DNA of 64,000 nt from contig NC_086370.1 of the NCBI RefSeq assembly GCF_036324505.1, forward strand, positions 6,442,012 to 6,506,011, written 5' to 3'. This document shows positions 34,812-53,264 of the stretch, in pieces. The DNA is from Eleginops maclovinus. Taxonomy: Eukaryota; Chordata; Actinopteri; Perciformes; Eleginopidae. Below the pieces are notes generated by a model. It worked only from the letters and a program-made list of their open reading frames with translations. It had not been told where the DNA came from and did not search any database. Both the position numbers and the translations under genes were made by a program. How positions within the stretch are numbered: the stretch's first letter is position 1; every line of letters starts with the position of its first letter.

Positions 34812-34990
34812 TTGATTAGACATAATTTATTGATCCCAATGTGGGATTTTTTTTTGTTGCAGCAGAAAGTAAAAAAAGCATTGCACATGAATTAAAAATA
34901 AATAAAGGTAGAATATAAACAGTATATCTGTATGTAAATATACAGAAGTAACTGTAACCACATCGCCCTGTCTCTTTGGCCAGCAAACAA
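34812..34990 (-). mobile_element. Probable LINE 3'-end fragment
   Basis: AATTTATTGATCCCAATGTGGG then ATTTTTTTTTGTTGCAGCAG is the reverse of the usual fish LINE tail ('...CCCACATTGGGATCAATAAA'). No reverse transcriptase frame remains. Confidence 0.5.
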
Positions 34991-35479
34991 ATAGGATCAG
35001 TGTTTGTCAAACTTCTTTTAATAATGCCCCCCCTTGGAAATATATGTTCATCTGAAAAGTAGAAATGTAAATCACTAAATTCATGTTTGACCAATATTTT
35101 CGTTTTGCAAGAAAATGTAGACGATATACGAACAATTTATTGAGAAACATGCTTCTTTTTTTAATTCTTTCTTCATATTTTCAGCTGTATTACTGCCACG
35201 TTTCAAGATTAAGAAGTTTACAATGTGTAAATATTGAATTATTCCTTAAAGAAACGCAACGGTCCAAGATTTTCCATGCTGTTTCTTTTAGTTATACACT
35301 GTCAGCCACCAATATCTCCAGAGAATACTAAACTTGACACACTGCCACCTAACACTTCCTGCCTTAGCCAGAAACCAAACAGAACACCTGCCATATAACA
35401 GGTAAGGCCACGTGTACCCAAAAGGGGTTGAGGAGGATTGGGAGGGAGGAGGAAGCAGGAAGTAGCACCAGCCAATTAC

Positions 35480-35560
35480 AGCTTGACGTATGGCATCGTG
35501 CGAGGCGAGCGCCGTAACCAAGGGTGTCTATAAATCCTGCGCTAAGGATGAAAGACTGCC
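35480..35560 (+). promoter_or_regulatory. CRE-like and TATA-like pair, possible promoter
   Basis: TGACGTAT at about 35484 and CTATAAATCC at about 35528 lie 45 bases apart on the plus strand in a short GC-higher block. No supported exon follows. Weak call. Confidence 0.2.
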
Positions 35561-35804
35561 ACAAAGGAGATTAGTGTCCACATCATCTAATGAGGTACTA
35601 TATCAGCACCGCTCGGCACCCGCAGTAAAATACACACACCCACACACACAAGTACAGTACACACATGCATACCCACAAAACCCAAAATACACAAATAAGA
35701 CACCTGAATGCATTTTATTTGTAAAATAACACATGGAACTGAGCCCTACAAGCAAGCACAATTCATGATGGGCTACACACACTTTCTCTTTCACACACAT
35801 TGGC

Positions 35805-35817
35805 TACACACACACAC

Positions 35818-35886
<69 letters not shown>
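35805..35886 (+). repeat. CA microsatellite
   Basis: (CA)n with one CGC interruption at 35820. Confidence 0.98.
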
Positions 35887-35891
<5 letters not shown>

Positions 35892-36000
35892 ATACATGCA
35901 CAAAGGCAATATCAGCAACTTATTAGTTGATCAATATTGCTTTGGCTCCCTACAGATGTTACAAAAGTGTCATCAAACCATATGTAACCAATGTTTCCCT

Positions 36001-36102
<102 letters not shown>

Positions 36103-36929
36103 CTTTTCTCTAGATAAGGAATTTTTGTACATCCATGGATGTAGTGAGTGTGTGTGAGGATTATTACAGGTATTTACACAATGTGTTTATATTGCATGTG
36201 TCAGATTCCCACCTCCCTCACCGACACATACACTTGCATATAGCAGGTCATAATGCTGCGCTTCCCCTTTTCGCCACCAAATGTCTCTAGTTAGCAAACA
36301 CAGCACCTGGTGTCTGTGAGTGTTTCAAGTGTGGATGTGTGTGAGAGAAAAATAAATCAATGGAGGAAATGGTGTGTGTTTGATACACTTTGTTTAAAAA
36401 CAAAGGGGGTTAGACAGCTTTTGATTGCTGTTTGCACCAATCGTATAGCTGATGCGATTATTTTGTTGTTTTTGAAAATATCATAGCAATACTGGGAGTC
36501 ACGTTTAAATAATCCATTTGCGTGACGCTGATTTGATTGACATGCTTGATTTAAGTGGCCCATTGGTAGCGGATTAAATTGCCATTTTCTTACTTACTTT
36601 TTGTAAATTTGTATTTCCAGTAAACATTTTTGACTTATTTTTAACATTTACTATGTTTATGTATGCGCAATTACAGATCAGAGCAAATTTCATGCAATAA
36701 ACCTGATTCTGATTTTTGTAACTTTTTTTCCGAATCACCCAAAACCTTCCACTGTTAAAAGCTACAGACACTTAATCAAGCTGTCTCAGGAAAAACAGTG
36801 GATAACTGTATAAGTATTTACTCATAGTGAAACATGTAAAGGTGTCTTTGTCATGTGTGTGTAACAAAGCTCCACATCCAAAGGGTGCCCTACAGTGTGT
36901 TCTTGTGTGCAGGTGAACATGATACAGTG

Positions 36930-42279
<5,350 letters not shown>

Positions 42280-42291
42280 CACTTTGTCCTC
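42280..42291 (-). CDS. rims2: RIM 12-nt microexon (EDKV)
   Basis: On the minus strand, CTGGCTGCAG|GAGGACAAAGTG|GTGAGT gives a four-codon exon, Glu-Asp-Lys-Val. It is phase 0 on both sides and sits in the intron between the two zinc-finger exons. I recall mammalian RIM isoforms that read 'NNEDKVV' just before the MWVCNLC segment, which is exactly this position. A pyrimidine-rich stretch lies 30-55 bases upstream of the acceptor. The insertion falls between the third and fourth cysteine pairs of the finger, so inclusion would lengthen that loop by four residues. Confidence 0.8.
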
Positions 42292-43369
42292 CTGCAGCCA
42301 GTCAGCCATCCATGTGAAATGAAAAGAAAGACAGAGAGAAGGTGAGCAAAGATGATATCGGAAAGCATGGCAATGATACGACAGCCGTACAATGAACAAT
42401 GTAATAAGCAGAATCAGAAAACGAAATGTATCCTGGGAGAAATTGGGTTTTATGCTTTATTTTTGAATGGAAAAAAAATCTATACAAATGTAAAACTAGA
42501 TACCCTTATATCACCCTTATAAATTGAGGAAGCGAGAATTTACAATAAAAAAAAAAAATAAAGATATATATAAACATAATAAATTAAAGTGTTTAATAAA
42601 AGATAAAATAATATGAAATATTAATGTTTATATACGAAGGTACATTTTGTTTTTTAGATATAAAGATATCTCAGTTTCCAATATATTTAATAATACATCA
42701 TTTAAACATTAATAAGCTTTTATTAGAGACATTTGACACACTTTATGTGGATGTCCAATTAATGCTATGGTAAATATAATAGATAGAAGCAATACATTCC
42801 TCAGTGTGTGCTATATAATGACTCGAAAACTGAATTATGTTATGTATTGCAAACTCGTTGCCTTTGAACCAGGAGAAAATGGCATACTGAAATATGAAAG
42901 ATGGGGATGTTATGGACAAGGAAACACTGTACAATGTTTTGGCTGAAGAACCCCAAGAACCTGAGCTGCGAGAGCAAACCCTGACAGGAGGTGACTGCTC
43001 AGAGTGTGCTCCAGTGCCAACAGAAACAAAACCATTCTGCTGCAATCAATGTCAGCGCTACTATGTATTCAAGTTTTACTCGACAATAGAACAAAGTAGT
43101 AATAAACTAGAAAGAACAATCACAAACACCATTGACATACGAGACGCGGGAACCTGAAGTCTTTTCCGCGTTTGGACTCATTACTACATTAGAATTTAAC
43201 AAAACGTTGCTGTCGTCTTCATTTCTAACGGATCACAGTCACTGTGAGCAGGAGAACTCCAAATCTAAGGTAATTAAAAATATATTTATTTTGTCGTAAA
43301 ACAAATAAACACATAAAAATGTAAAAATGACAAGCATGAGAAATTAGAGTGTAGAACAGAGGCTAAAGC

Positions 43370-43372
<3 letters not shown>

Positions 43373-43434
<62 letters not shown>
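43373..43434 (+). repeat. TG microsatellite
   Basis: (GT)n, about 31 units. Confidence 0.98.
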
Positions 43435-43437
<3 letters not shown>

Positions 43438-43557
43438 CATGTGCAAAATCAAAGACCTTTTCCCACCTAATACAGCTCCCACCCAACCCAACACACCACC
43501 CAGGACCCCACAGCTGAACCCTCCCCATGTCAGTAATTAGGATGTGCTCTCCAGGTT

Positions 43558-43703
<146 letters not shown>

Positions 43704-44284
43704 CATTAAATGCCACACTGCTGATGTAGGGTTGGGGAATGGGTAGGAGAGGGGGTACGTCACTTATTTTTAGATGAAGACTTGCCTCCTTTTGCCAACA
43801 CACACACCTCCCCCTGCTGTGTGTGTATAGGGCACCTCCGGACCCCTGGGAGAAAGAGGCAGAGTGGGAGATCACCCCCTCCATCCACAACTCAGTATAA
43901 TGCCCAATTAACCTTTACCAGCTCCTGCCTGGGTCACATACACACGTACACGCATTCATACACATGGGTTGAGGCACACATATACAGAGCAACACACACG
44001 GTGTTGACACAGTACATATCAACACACAGGAAGAGCAAACTGTACACTTGCTCTTTCACACATAAGGGCACACTTAGAGTATGTGTCATGGCTCATCACC
44101 TCCACCTGAGTTCCTACACCTGAGACCGCTCTATAGTGGAATCAGACACAGCTGCATGTGCGACAAGTTTATTAACAGAGTTTGAGAATAACGGATTACA
44201 TGTAATTGGGTTAAGTAATCAGGATACAAAAATAAAGTTACTGTTTTCCCTTACAGGATGGAGATAACTAGAAGTATTTGTTTT

Positions 44285-44578
44285 TATCCCAATTATGCTT
44301 CTTCCCTTCCCTCCCTTTCCTGTAGTGTGTTATATATGTTTTAGTACATGTAAATGGTCTGCAAAGGCTAAAATCCCGAAGTTCACTCCAGATGCAGTTC
44401 CTTTCCCACACACTCCCCTGCCTGAAATGCCTCCATTGGACTCCTTTGTTTACTTATGTAACATAATGACATCCCTATGTACTCTCGTGCTTCTAATGGC
44501 TAGCGCTCAAACAAATTGTACGTCAAAGGCAAAGAAAAAAAGAAAAAAGAGGCTAAAATTAAAAGAGGAAATATGAGC
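44285..44578 (+). repeat. Dispersed repeat family C, copy 3
   Basis: CCCAATTATGCTTCTTCCCT, TTTCCTGTAGTGTGTTATAT, GTAACATAATGACATCCCTA and GGCTAGCGCTC align with words of the 17889 copy; ends in purine-rich sequence 130 bases from the zinc-finger exon donor. Confidence 0.6.
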
Positions 44579-44707
44579 CCTCCAAATGTCGCCAAACAGA
44601 TGATAATACAATATTATAATTTGTGATTTCACCGGAACTGCCTTGGTAAAAAGCCATTACGTTGACACACTGTGGTCCAACGTCACCCCAGCTCTCGCCT
44701 CTCTTAC

Positions 44708-44918
44708 CGTTTTGGACCGCAGCGACACTCTCCCCCCGCAGCGAGCGCAGAACTTGGTCTGGCAGTACGAGCACAAGTTCCCGCAGCCGTCTGCAAACTT
44801 GGTCTTGTGGCAGATGCCGCAGGTGGGGGCGTCGTCCCGGTGAACGGTGGAGCCCGCCGCCACAGTGGCCTGCCGGATCACTGTCTCCCTGTAGCTGGAC
44901 AACTGCTGCTGGATACCT
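44708..44918 (-). CDS. rims2: RIM exon: zinc finger, first half
   Basis: Seventy codons follow one completing base. The exon encodes a short lead (QQQLSSYRETV) and then the highly conserved zinc-finger start DDAPTCGICHKTKFADGCG, followed by LCSYCQTKFCARCGG. The C-x2-C pairs (CGIC, CSYC, CARC) are those of the RIM FYVE-like finger that, with its flanking helices, binds Rab3 and the Munc13 C2A domain. Acceptor is TTCTAG at 44920-44919; donor is GTAAGAG at 44707; the exon ends in phase 0 after RSKT. The open frame runs on upstream through MSSRG, so an intron-retaining start is conceivable but not needed. Confidence 0.93.
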
Positions 44919-46739
44919 CTAGAAGACATAGAAGTAAAGCCAATGAGGAAATAGAGAAACAAGACTCATAGAAACCCTAACCCTACTTTGTACAATCAGT
45001 TCATCCATAAGCATTAAACAGACTACAGACTACATTAGATTAGATTAAATTATGTAGATTCAACTATGGCTGAGCAATTAATTACATTTGATTAACAATT
45101 AAAGTTACAATTCTGAAATGTATACTAGATAATGGAGATAAATTATTATTGACTTGCATTTAGTTACACCATTATGCTCTAAATATTGTTCTAAGTAAAT
45201 ATGAATATTGCATCGTAATTTGCAATTGCAGTACACTATGACATTGATATATAACATAATTGTGCAACATTGACGGTGATTTGTATTTTGACCACAATAA
45301 AGCAGCCCTAAGAAGTAAAAATGACCAATAAATATATTGTTAAGGTTAGGTATGTCATTATGGTTTATCCTCTGGGGACCTGTATATATGTACCACATTT
45401 AATGGCAATTCATCTATAGCAAGTAGCAGGCATTTTAGCCATAACCCAAACTATCTACATCATAGACAGTGGATCACAAAATGTATGCCAATTATTAGTG
45501 TATATAAAAATGTTATGGGAATCCACCCAAAAGTTTTTAAGACATTTTGTTGAACCTTAAGATGTGGACGAAACAATGGACAAACAAAAATAAAAAATAA
45601 ATACAAGTCTGCAAGAGTTCATCTCTAAAGAAATGGATTGAAATCATGACTCCAAACTGCTGTTTTGATCCAATAGCATCAGCATTCAATGGGATTTCTA
45701 TAAACTATGAATCCCAAAAGCTAAAGAATGATCACATACCATAAAAACTATGAAGGAATGTTGATTGGATAAATAATAAGTGAAATTAGAGGAGTCCAGT
45801 GGATAAAGTGTTCTCTGTTCTGTTTGTGTGTGTTTTGTTTTCTGTGTCCGCTATTGTTTCAGGCTGCTTTGAAGAACTCTTCAAATCAATATGAGAAAAG
45901 AGAGGGGTTGGTTGGGTATTGGTTTTATCTGAGTCACTACAGTATGTTGATTTATTGGATTTCACACTGTTGAGATTGAGGAGAGAGCAAATAGAGGGGA
46001 GACAGACGAAAGAGACAATACTGAGTAAAGAAGAAGGAGGAGAAGAGGGAGGGGGAAAATGTTAAGAAAGGAAGAGAGACATGGAGAGGTGGGGAGAATG
46101 ATTCGGATATGGAGCGGAGATGTGGAGAGAAGAGGAGAAGAAATAACAAAAGAGGAGCTAAATGGACAGAAAAGGTAAAGAATAAAGAAGAGGAGGGAAT
46201 AAGAACAGAGCAGTAAAGGAGAAAAGGAAACAATTGGTGGGAGAAAAAAAGAAAGAAAAGAATAAACTCACTTTACAAGCTTTAAAATGATCTTACAGTA
46301 ACACTACCCAGCATTCCAGGACTAAGGAGAGAGGAGCTCATGAAGGGCAGAGGAAAGGAGTAAAGGAAAGAAGAGGTAGATAGGATAGATAGGAAATAAT
46401 AAAGTATGAGATGTTTAGAAGAGAAAGAGTTTCGTCTTTAAATATGAAATAAGTGATGAAATTACTCTTATGAGTGAGTTTAGATTCCGAATATAACTCC
46501 CAACAGTCTATTGGAAATCAGTCTAAAGGAACAAAGTCGAAAAAAATCAAGTAATACAAATAAAAAATACTGTTGACCTTAACAAACCAAATTCAGAAGA
46601 TTGAAGAAAATACTGGACGACACTTTCACATTAAACCACTGCCCGGTCAGCCAACCTGCTCCGAACAATAAAGCCGTTTAACAGGACGCGATATTAAAAG
46701 TCTTTCACATTATCTGCTCTGGCTGCACACGGTACTCAC
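44919..46739 (-). other. RIM intron after the candidate first exon
   Basis: AT-rich. 45960-46260 is a long purine-rich (GAGAGG/GAAGAA) tract on plus. No repeat family or gene recognised. Confidence 0.55.
45960..46260 (+). repeat. Purine-rich low-complexity tract
   Basis: About 300 bases with few pyrimidines on the plus strand (GAGAGGAGAAGAAATAAC and similar words); could adopt non-B DNA. Confidence 0.8.
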
Positions 46740-46774
46740 AGACAGGGAGTCAGAGGCGCAGCTTCCTCCCCCAT
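46740..46774 (-). CDS. rims2: Candidate alternative first coding exon, RIM short N-terminus
   Basis: ATG at 46774-46772 opens MGEEAAPLTPC and then two bases (CT) before a strong donor, GTGAGT, at 46739. The zinc-finger exon begins with one base that completes this split codon, so the phases fit exactly. The peptide differs from the usual RIM-alpha N-terminus (the 'LSHLTEEER' type), which I did not find in the window. It would therefore be an alternative start inside or upstream of the alpha transcript. The Kozak context has G at +4 but C at -3. The call is inferred from phase and splice signals, not from homology, so chance remains possible. Confidence 0.5.
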
Positions 46775-47200
46775 CAGCCCAGATTTTGAAGAACTACAAA
46801 TCCCAGCAGTAGAGACACAAGAAAAGGAAGTCCAACATCCAGTCGTTTGATAGACAAACCGACATTGCTCCGGTGTGTGTAACGGGACCAACTGTTTATC
46901 TAAAAACAGCCTGAAGAAGATCCTTTAAAGACTCTGAGGACTCGGTGGGTGAAACACTACCGGCCCTGGAAATGTTAACACCTGCCCACAAACACACCAC
47001 TAGCACACACACAGACACACATTTACTCTCTTGTAATCACAATAACAATCATGCTAACCCACCGCTGGTATGTTAAGTGCACACACACGGACTTCCGGGT
47101 GAGCATTAGCCAAAGGTCACGGTGAGGTCACCTGCTGCTGAAGCACCGCAGGGGTAACTTCCTGATCCTGGCTCTCACTGTGTTTGTCCCAACCCGTGAG
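46775..47200 (-). promoter_or_regulatory. rims2: Possible promoter/5'UTR of the candidate first exon
   Basis: This stretch lies directly upstream (minus strand) of the candidate ATG at 46774. It is richer in GC than its surroundings. It contains an ETS-type site (ACCCGGAAGT, minus strand, 47091-47100), GGTCAC/GGTGAC half-sites around 47118-47133 and an E-box-like CACCTG at 47130-47135. I see no clear TATA box at a useful distance. A promoter is an inference from position only. Confidence 0.25.
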
Positions 47201-47299
47201 TAACACTAGTATACAGCATGGGCTGATGACTGGAGCTGGTGTCATTGACTAAATGTTATTGATCGATACTACACTGACTGTTTATAGAAGCCTTTAAAC

Positions 47300-47871
47300 C
47301 AGGGGTGTCCGAACTACGGCCCAGAAATGGGGCCAAATGCGGCCCGTTGACCATTTTGAATCAGCCCTCAGCAAATTCTAAAAGTATGATGAAATATGTC
47401 CCTTACATGAAACTTGTGCTTGTCTGATATTGTACTGCTTAAGTATATGTAAACAGATATTACACTGTAGTATTCATGTGTTAATAAGCCCACATTACAA
47501 ATAAATTCAGTCAATTAAAGTTGAAAACATTTTCTAACCATTGTTTTTTATTAGTTGATAAAAAAACACATATTTGCATAACCGGCTTGAAATATACCAT
47601 TCATATTTCCCCTTATCATAAGTATCTGAGGCTTCTGTTTTAAGGGATGAGCTGCCAACACTTAAAACAAATGAAACCCTATGGAGAACTGTGACATAGG
47701 CTGTTTGTTTCTTAAAGCATATTCAGGTATTAACACTGAATTACCTACATTTGATTGATTTTGCTAACTTATAACTTAATAAGGCAACATATCTCATCTT
47801 GAGTGAGTGGCACAGAACTTCTTATGTTTGTCTGTATGTGGCCCTCAGAGGAAAAAGTTTGGACACGCCTG
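47300..47871 (+). mobile_element. hAT-type non-autonomous DNA transposon with 8-bp TSD
   Basis: Ends CAGGGGTGTCCGAACTACGG and (reverse) CAGGCGTGTCCAAACTTTTT are inverted repeats of the hAT/Charlie type. Flanking CTTTAAAC (47292-47299 and 47872-47879) is a perfect 8-bp target duplication. 572 bases, no transposase. Confidence 0.88.
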
Positions 47872-47945
47872 CTTTAAACTGAGTTGAATGTGGTTATTTT
47901 GGGCAGATTCCACAGGCATATTATAGGTGAAGTTATGATTTTGGT

Positions 47946-48300
47946 ACTATGTTAAACAAGCAGTGCAACTCGGACTTGGAGATAGATTGGCCATTTCTAC
48001 AGCTCAGCTTGCTCAGATTAAAAAAATACCAAGTAGCCAAGAGCATTTCCCGCCCTACCAAAAAGATAAAACGGACAAACCCACTGATTACATGCAAAAT
48101 CTGGATGTACAACACAACCATGGAAAAGAGAGCTTTTGAAATGCAGTGCTGCAGGAGGATACTTGGGGTGCCATGGAAAATGCACCATACAAACAACTCC
48201 GTGAAACAGGAGATACAGACACCAGCGGGGTTTCTCTCGCTGACAGAAACAGCTAGACGGCGAAAGTTAGTGCCTTTGACACATTACAAAAACGAATGGG
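47946..48300 (+). pseudogene. LINE reverse-transcriptase C-terminal fragment
   Basis: Frame reads MEKRAFEMQCCRRILGVPWK, then TNNSVKQEI and ETARRRKLVPLTHY. The order F-E-M-x-C-x-RRILGxxW, TN-x-x-V-x-x-x-I, RRKL is that of the region after the polymerase in many non-LTR retrotransposons. Catalytic part absent; begins right after the hAT element. Confidence 0.6.
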
Positions 48301-49599
48301 TCACTATTCAAATGATAGTAGTTGATTGGTTGAACATGGACAGAGCTAACAATTTTTTATAATAATGTATTTTTTGCTCAGACCCTCAAACAATATATAG
48401 GTCTCTGTTTGAGTTCCAAATTGAGGGAGCGATCACAGGAATTTTTCCCGTCAGGAACTTATTTTCCCTGATTATTCCGACATCACATTAAAGCAGTTCA
48501 TATGCTATATCTCGCAGGCTATTGAAAGTAAGACATTATTTGTATAAAGGGTTCTCCCTTGGCCCCTGCTACACCTGTCAACGAAGTTTCATAAAAACCG
48601 GCCAAGTAAGTTTATGATATCCCCCTTAGAGAAGGAAATTATTCTTTCAACACATGCTAAACAGTTAGCCCTGGAGTCTAAAAGTCCTCACTACAGTATA
48701 TGGTTGCCTATTAATGATCTTTTAGATGCTTAACTGTTAGAATATACAGGAAATAAATCAAGTGCATCTCCGCTAATTAGTAAACCACAACAAGCCATCA
48801 AATGAAATTCTGCAGGTAAGAAAAAAATGTATCTTTATCACATCAAGTACCGGGAAGAAGGTTTTGAGAGATCATTACGAGAAGGAGACAGGGAGGAGGT
48901 GAAAGCGATAGGGAAAGGGAGGAGATGCAGAAAGACTGTGGGAGAGAAATCACAGAGAAATGGAACAGAGAGCGAGCTCATTAAGAAAAAGCTGGGAAAT
49001 ATCCATATTCAAATGCAGTGAGAAACAAGGTTAAAGCAAAGTGAGCACACAAGCTTCACTGAAGTTTCCATCAAAACATTCGATGCAGTTAGTGCTTAAG
49101 ATAAAAATAAACCCTTTGTGTGTCTATGTGGATGAATACATCAGATTGTAAACAAATGACCCACATGCAAAAACATCATTAACATAAAAAATGTTTGAAC
49201 TAAACACTGCATTGACTCCACATAAAGAGAGAAGCTTTGTCTATATGAAAATGTAAATGAATGAATTGTATTGTTTACAAAGTAAACGCTGAAAACAATA
49301 TTCCCTAATGAGGCCAGGTACTGAGATGTCGAAATCATAGTTTTCTTACTAAAAGAGGAAACATTACCAAATAAATATAACTGTTATTAGGAGTTGATTT
49401 AATAAACTGTGTTTTTGTCCAACTTTTATTCAAACTGAACACGTACATTTTTAAAATAATGGTTAAGAAGTGTGTATGATATTTAGTGAGAAAGCATCTG
49501 GGTACTGTAGATTTTAGTAAACGTTGCTGAGAACAAATTATGCAGGAATGAGTCTTAAACCTGAAATTATTTAACGTCAGTATATACCCGAATGATAAA
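48301..49599. other. Unrecognised AT-rich sequence
   Basis: No gene, repeat family or RNA recognised; a short basic frame at 48827-49021 is low-complexity (EGDREEVKAIGKGRRCRKT). Confidence 0.45.
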
Positions 49600-49960
49600 T
49601 GTCTGAAATCTCTACGTGTCATAAAAACAACGCTCGCTAACAACTGGCTAAATGAGGCTAATGTTAATCAAGGCGAACATTAGCTCCCTTTAGCTTAGCG
49701 GCGGTGACTTGAAGTCACGCTAACAGCGTGTCGTTTTTTTATAACCCATTGTAGCTATTTACTTAGAACTATACAAATGTTTTATCCATTTCAAAACTGT
49801 CTTTTGTAAACATCTATTTTAGTTTAAGAGTTTAGTATGCTTAAAATGAGCTAGTTAGCTAGCTAGAAGTCATGCAACAGTCTTGATTTAGTTTAAATCA
49901 TTAGCCATTTAACTCTGGCATGTTATGCTTCAGCAGTTGTAGAGGTGGTGATAATATGTG
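49600..49960 (-). repeat. Dispersed repeat family A, copy 4
   Basis: Reverse orientation: CGCTCGCTAACAACTGGCTA, AATGAGGCTAATGTTAATC, GCTCCCTTTAGCTTAGCGGC. Matches the word order of copies 1-3. Confidence 0.65.
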
Positions 49961-50646
49961 GAGATGATTCTGCTGAACAACATAAACATGTGTTGGCAGA
50001 GCTTATTTTTCTAGATTATTCCAAAATGCCTTTGGAAAAATCCCATTGGCTTTGTGACAAGGAAATCTTTGCAAGGCTAACTTCAAGTTGGTCCTACAAA
50101 AACACGTCATCACTGCACCACAAAGACACATGTCACCCAGTAAGTTTTTAATAGTTTTTGGACAACAATGTTGCACTCAGAGGAAAATGATACTTAAAAT
50201 CAGTAATCACACGGTAAGGTTTGAGGGGCAAAGACGCGGTTGAAAAGGGAAAGTAAGGATTCAGGTTAGAGGAATAGAGGGGGTGGAGTTGCTCCTGGAG
50301 TAGCTTTATAGCACTGTGACAGAGATTACGTTGCACCATAACTCAAAGATGGAGAGCGCAGGGACCTTTACCTGGCAAGGACAAACGGAGAAGACACAGG
50401 CATATAGACACCCAATCATCTTTATTGTGGGGACATCCCTTTTTCGCATTTACCGTTTAAGTATTTAACAGCTGAAAATACAGTCTACATTTTGAAAAAT
50501 GCATCTAATTAAAGATATAAGTAAAGGCAAGAGCAGTCCTTGTATTTTTAGTATATAAAATCCCTGTTCTATAACACAGGTAATTACAGTTTGATGGTGG
50601 CTTTTAGGACGTGTTCATATAGGTCGCTGACCTTTATACCCAATTG

Positions 50647-50786
<140 letters not shown>

Positions 50787-51116
50787 GTACAGACTAAAGT
50801 TAGCCACTCAATTAAGCTGTCTCCCCAGACCCACTAATCAAGCCACCATGCTGAGACTGACATACAAACACATTCTGTAAATAAAAAAACCCCCACACAA
50901 ACACACACACATACACAAACACACAGACATTAAACTACCAAAAAAAACACTGTAAGCCACTTGTGCTCTATGTCTTTATGTACTATCTGCTGCCATATAT
51001 ATTATCCAGGGTTAGATCAAACTATTGTGCCACAGGGATACAACAGGCTGCGACCCCTACAGTCTTTGCACATTCTGCTGCAGCATGGATTTCCATGCGT
51101 TCCATTTAGGCTATAA

Positions 51117-52230
51117 TTGAGGCTCTGCATCCGTGTGGCCTTCGGATGGATGTATAAAGAGAACTGGACACACACATTCCTGTTCATTCATAAGGACGTT
51201 GCCAAGAAGCGCATAAAGCCGGATTGGTCTGATTCTCGAGTACAAAAACATGGAGATGTTAGATATTCAAGCGTTGGTACCTGGGTGATTTACAGAGGTC
51301 TCTTTCCCAATGTTAGTCAAAATGAAAAAATCTTTTTGGGCCCAATGACAACTGACATGGAAGTTGTAATACCAACGTTTGGCAAAAAGTGAGCTTGAAT
51401 GCCAGGCTCACTTCCTGAAGCCTTGGGGGATCCATTTGTATTGATGATCCACTCAATTGGATATCTTTTCTGTCCCTTTAAGGATGGATTATATTAATTG
51501 TGGTAAGTGCACTAACTGCAGTCAATACAGGAAAAGTTGTAACAGCAGATCTCCTCACTGCTTTCTTCTTTTTCTTGGCAAACCACTTAGAGATGCAAAA
51601 TCACCAATTAAACTGGATAAGTGAACGAAGAAGGAGTATGCTTCATTACTAGGCATGATAAGCCTATAGTTTGGCAGTCTCGAATTATGGGCTACATGTG
51701 GACAGTCTATGCAGACCCTCATGGACATGGGGGAACACGCAACTGGTATAGAAGACCATACCTTTCTTACGTTCTTACGGATTATGGAATAGCACCAGCC
51801 TTTAAACACATTTCATAAGTCAGCGTCCCAATTGGTGAGGATGATCCTCTCTACACAATTTTAACTGACCAATATACAGCAAATATTTGGTTTTAATGAA
51901 GATATTCTCAAGCTAGAACCAAACATAATCTCCAGTCATTATCACTTTTTATGTCCTCCCAGTTATTTTGGGCAAAGTTTCCATTCAATTTTCACAATTG
52001 CTTCTCAAAATGGTTTTGGACCACTCTCTCCCGGAGCCTGAATCCTAAATCAAAGCTTGAAGTTCCCATCAAACCATTCCAAAAAGTTAAAAACCCCTGG
52101 CTTGGCATAAAGTGGATGTGTCCAAAAATAAGGTAGATGAAGTAGCTGAGTTCTTGAGCGTCATTACTGCTGCTAAGCCAAACGTTGGCTCGGCCTCCCT
52201 GCCCCTGGGCTTTCATAAAGCAGGGTGGCA
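51117..52230 (+). pseudogene. Possible processed pseudogene, family not recognised
   Basis: Several adjoining frames look like ordinary protein broken by frameshifts: KRIKPDWSDSRVQKHGDVRY and KIFLGPMTTDMEVVIPTFGK (51117-51392), CGKCTNCSQYRKSCNS (about 51490-51545), WYRRPYLSYVLTDYGIAPAF (51621-51818) and EVPIKPFQKVKNPWLGIKWM (about 52058-52120). All are on plus and in order, with no splice sites seen between them. I cannot name the family. Confidence 0.35.
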
Positions 52231-52732
<502 letters not shown>

Positions 52733-53264
52733 CTATGCGCTTACTGTAGAGGAGCCATCTACAAGATTGATTGGAACTCATTCTGTGTCCTATAATAGAC
52801 GAGTATTAAAAAAGTTTCCTCCCTCATGCTATTTGTGAAATTGAATGGAAAGTAGAATGCATGCCAGAATTGGAAATGGGTTTCCGGTTCGCATCAATTG
52901 TGTGTGCGTGTGCACGCATACAGAAAATGGATTTGTTTGCATGCTAAAGAGATCCACCTACACTCACTTTAACACCTTATTATTTACCAGAAGATGTAAT
53001 ATAAATATGAGACTTATGAAACTGGTCATAGACAAACATTATGTTGGGCTGAACCAAACTGACAAGAAACTCATATAAAAAGACAGTCTTTTGAGTAAAA
53101 CAGTTTTATTTTGAAATAGAAGTTATAAATGATATGAAACTTTTAGTGGTGAATATATTAAAACATGTAGCGATGAACAAGGGTAATATTCAAATTACAG
53201 GAAGCACAATATTTGGTAAAGATAAAAGATGGGTCAAAATACCGCTAGTATAGTAATAACGCAA

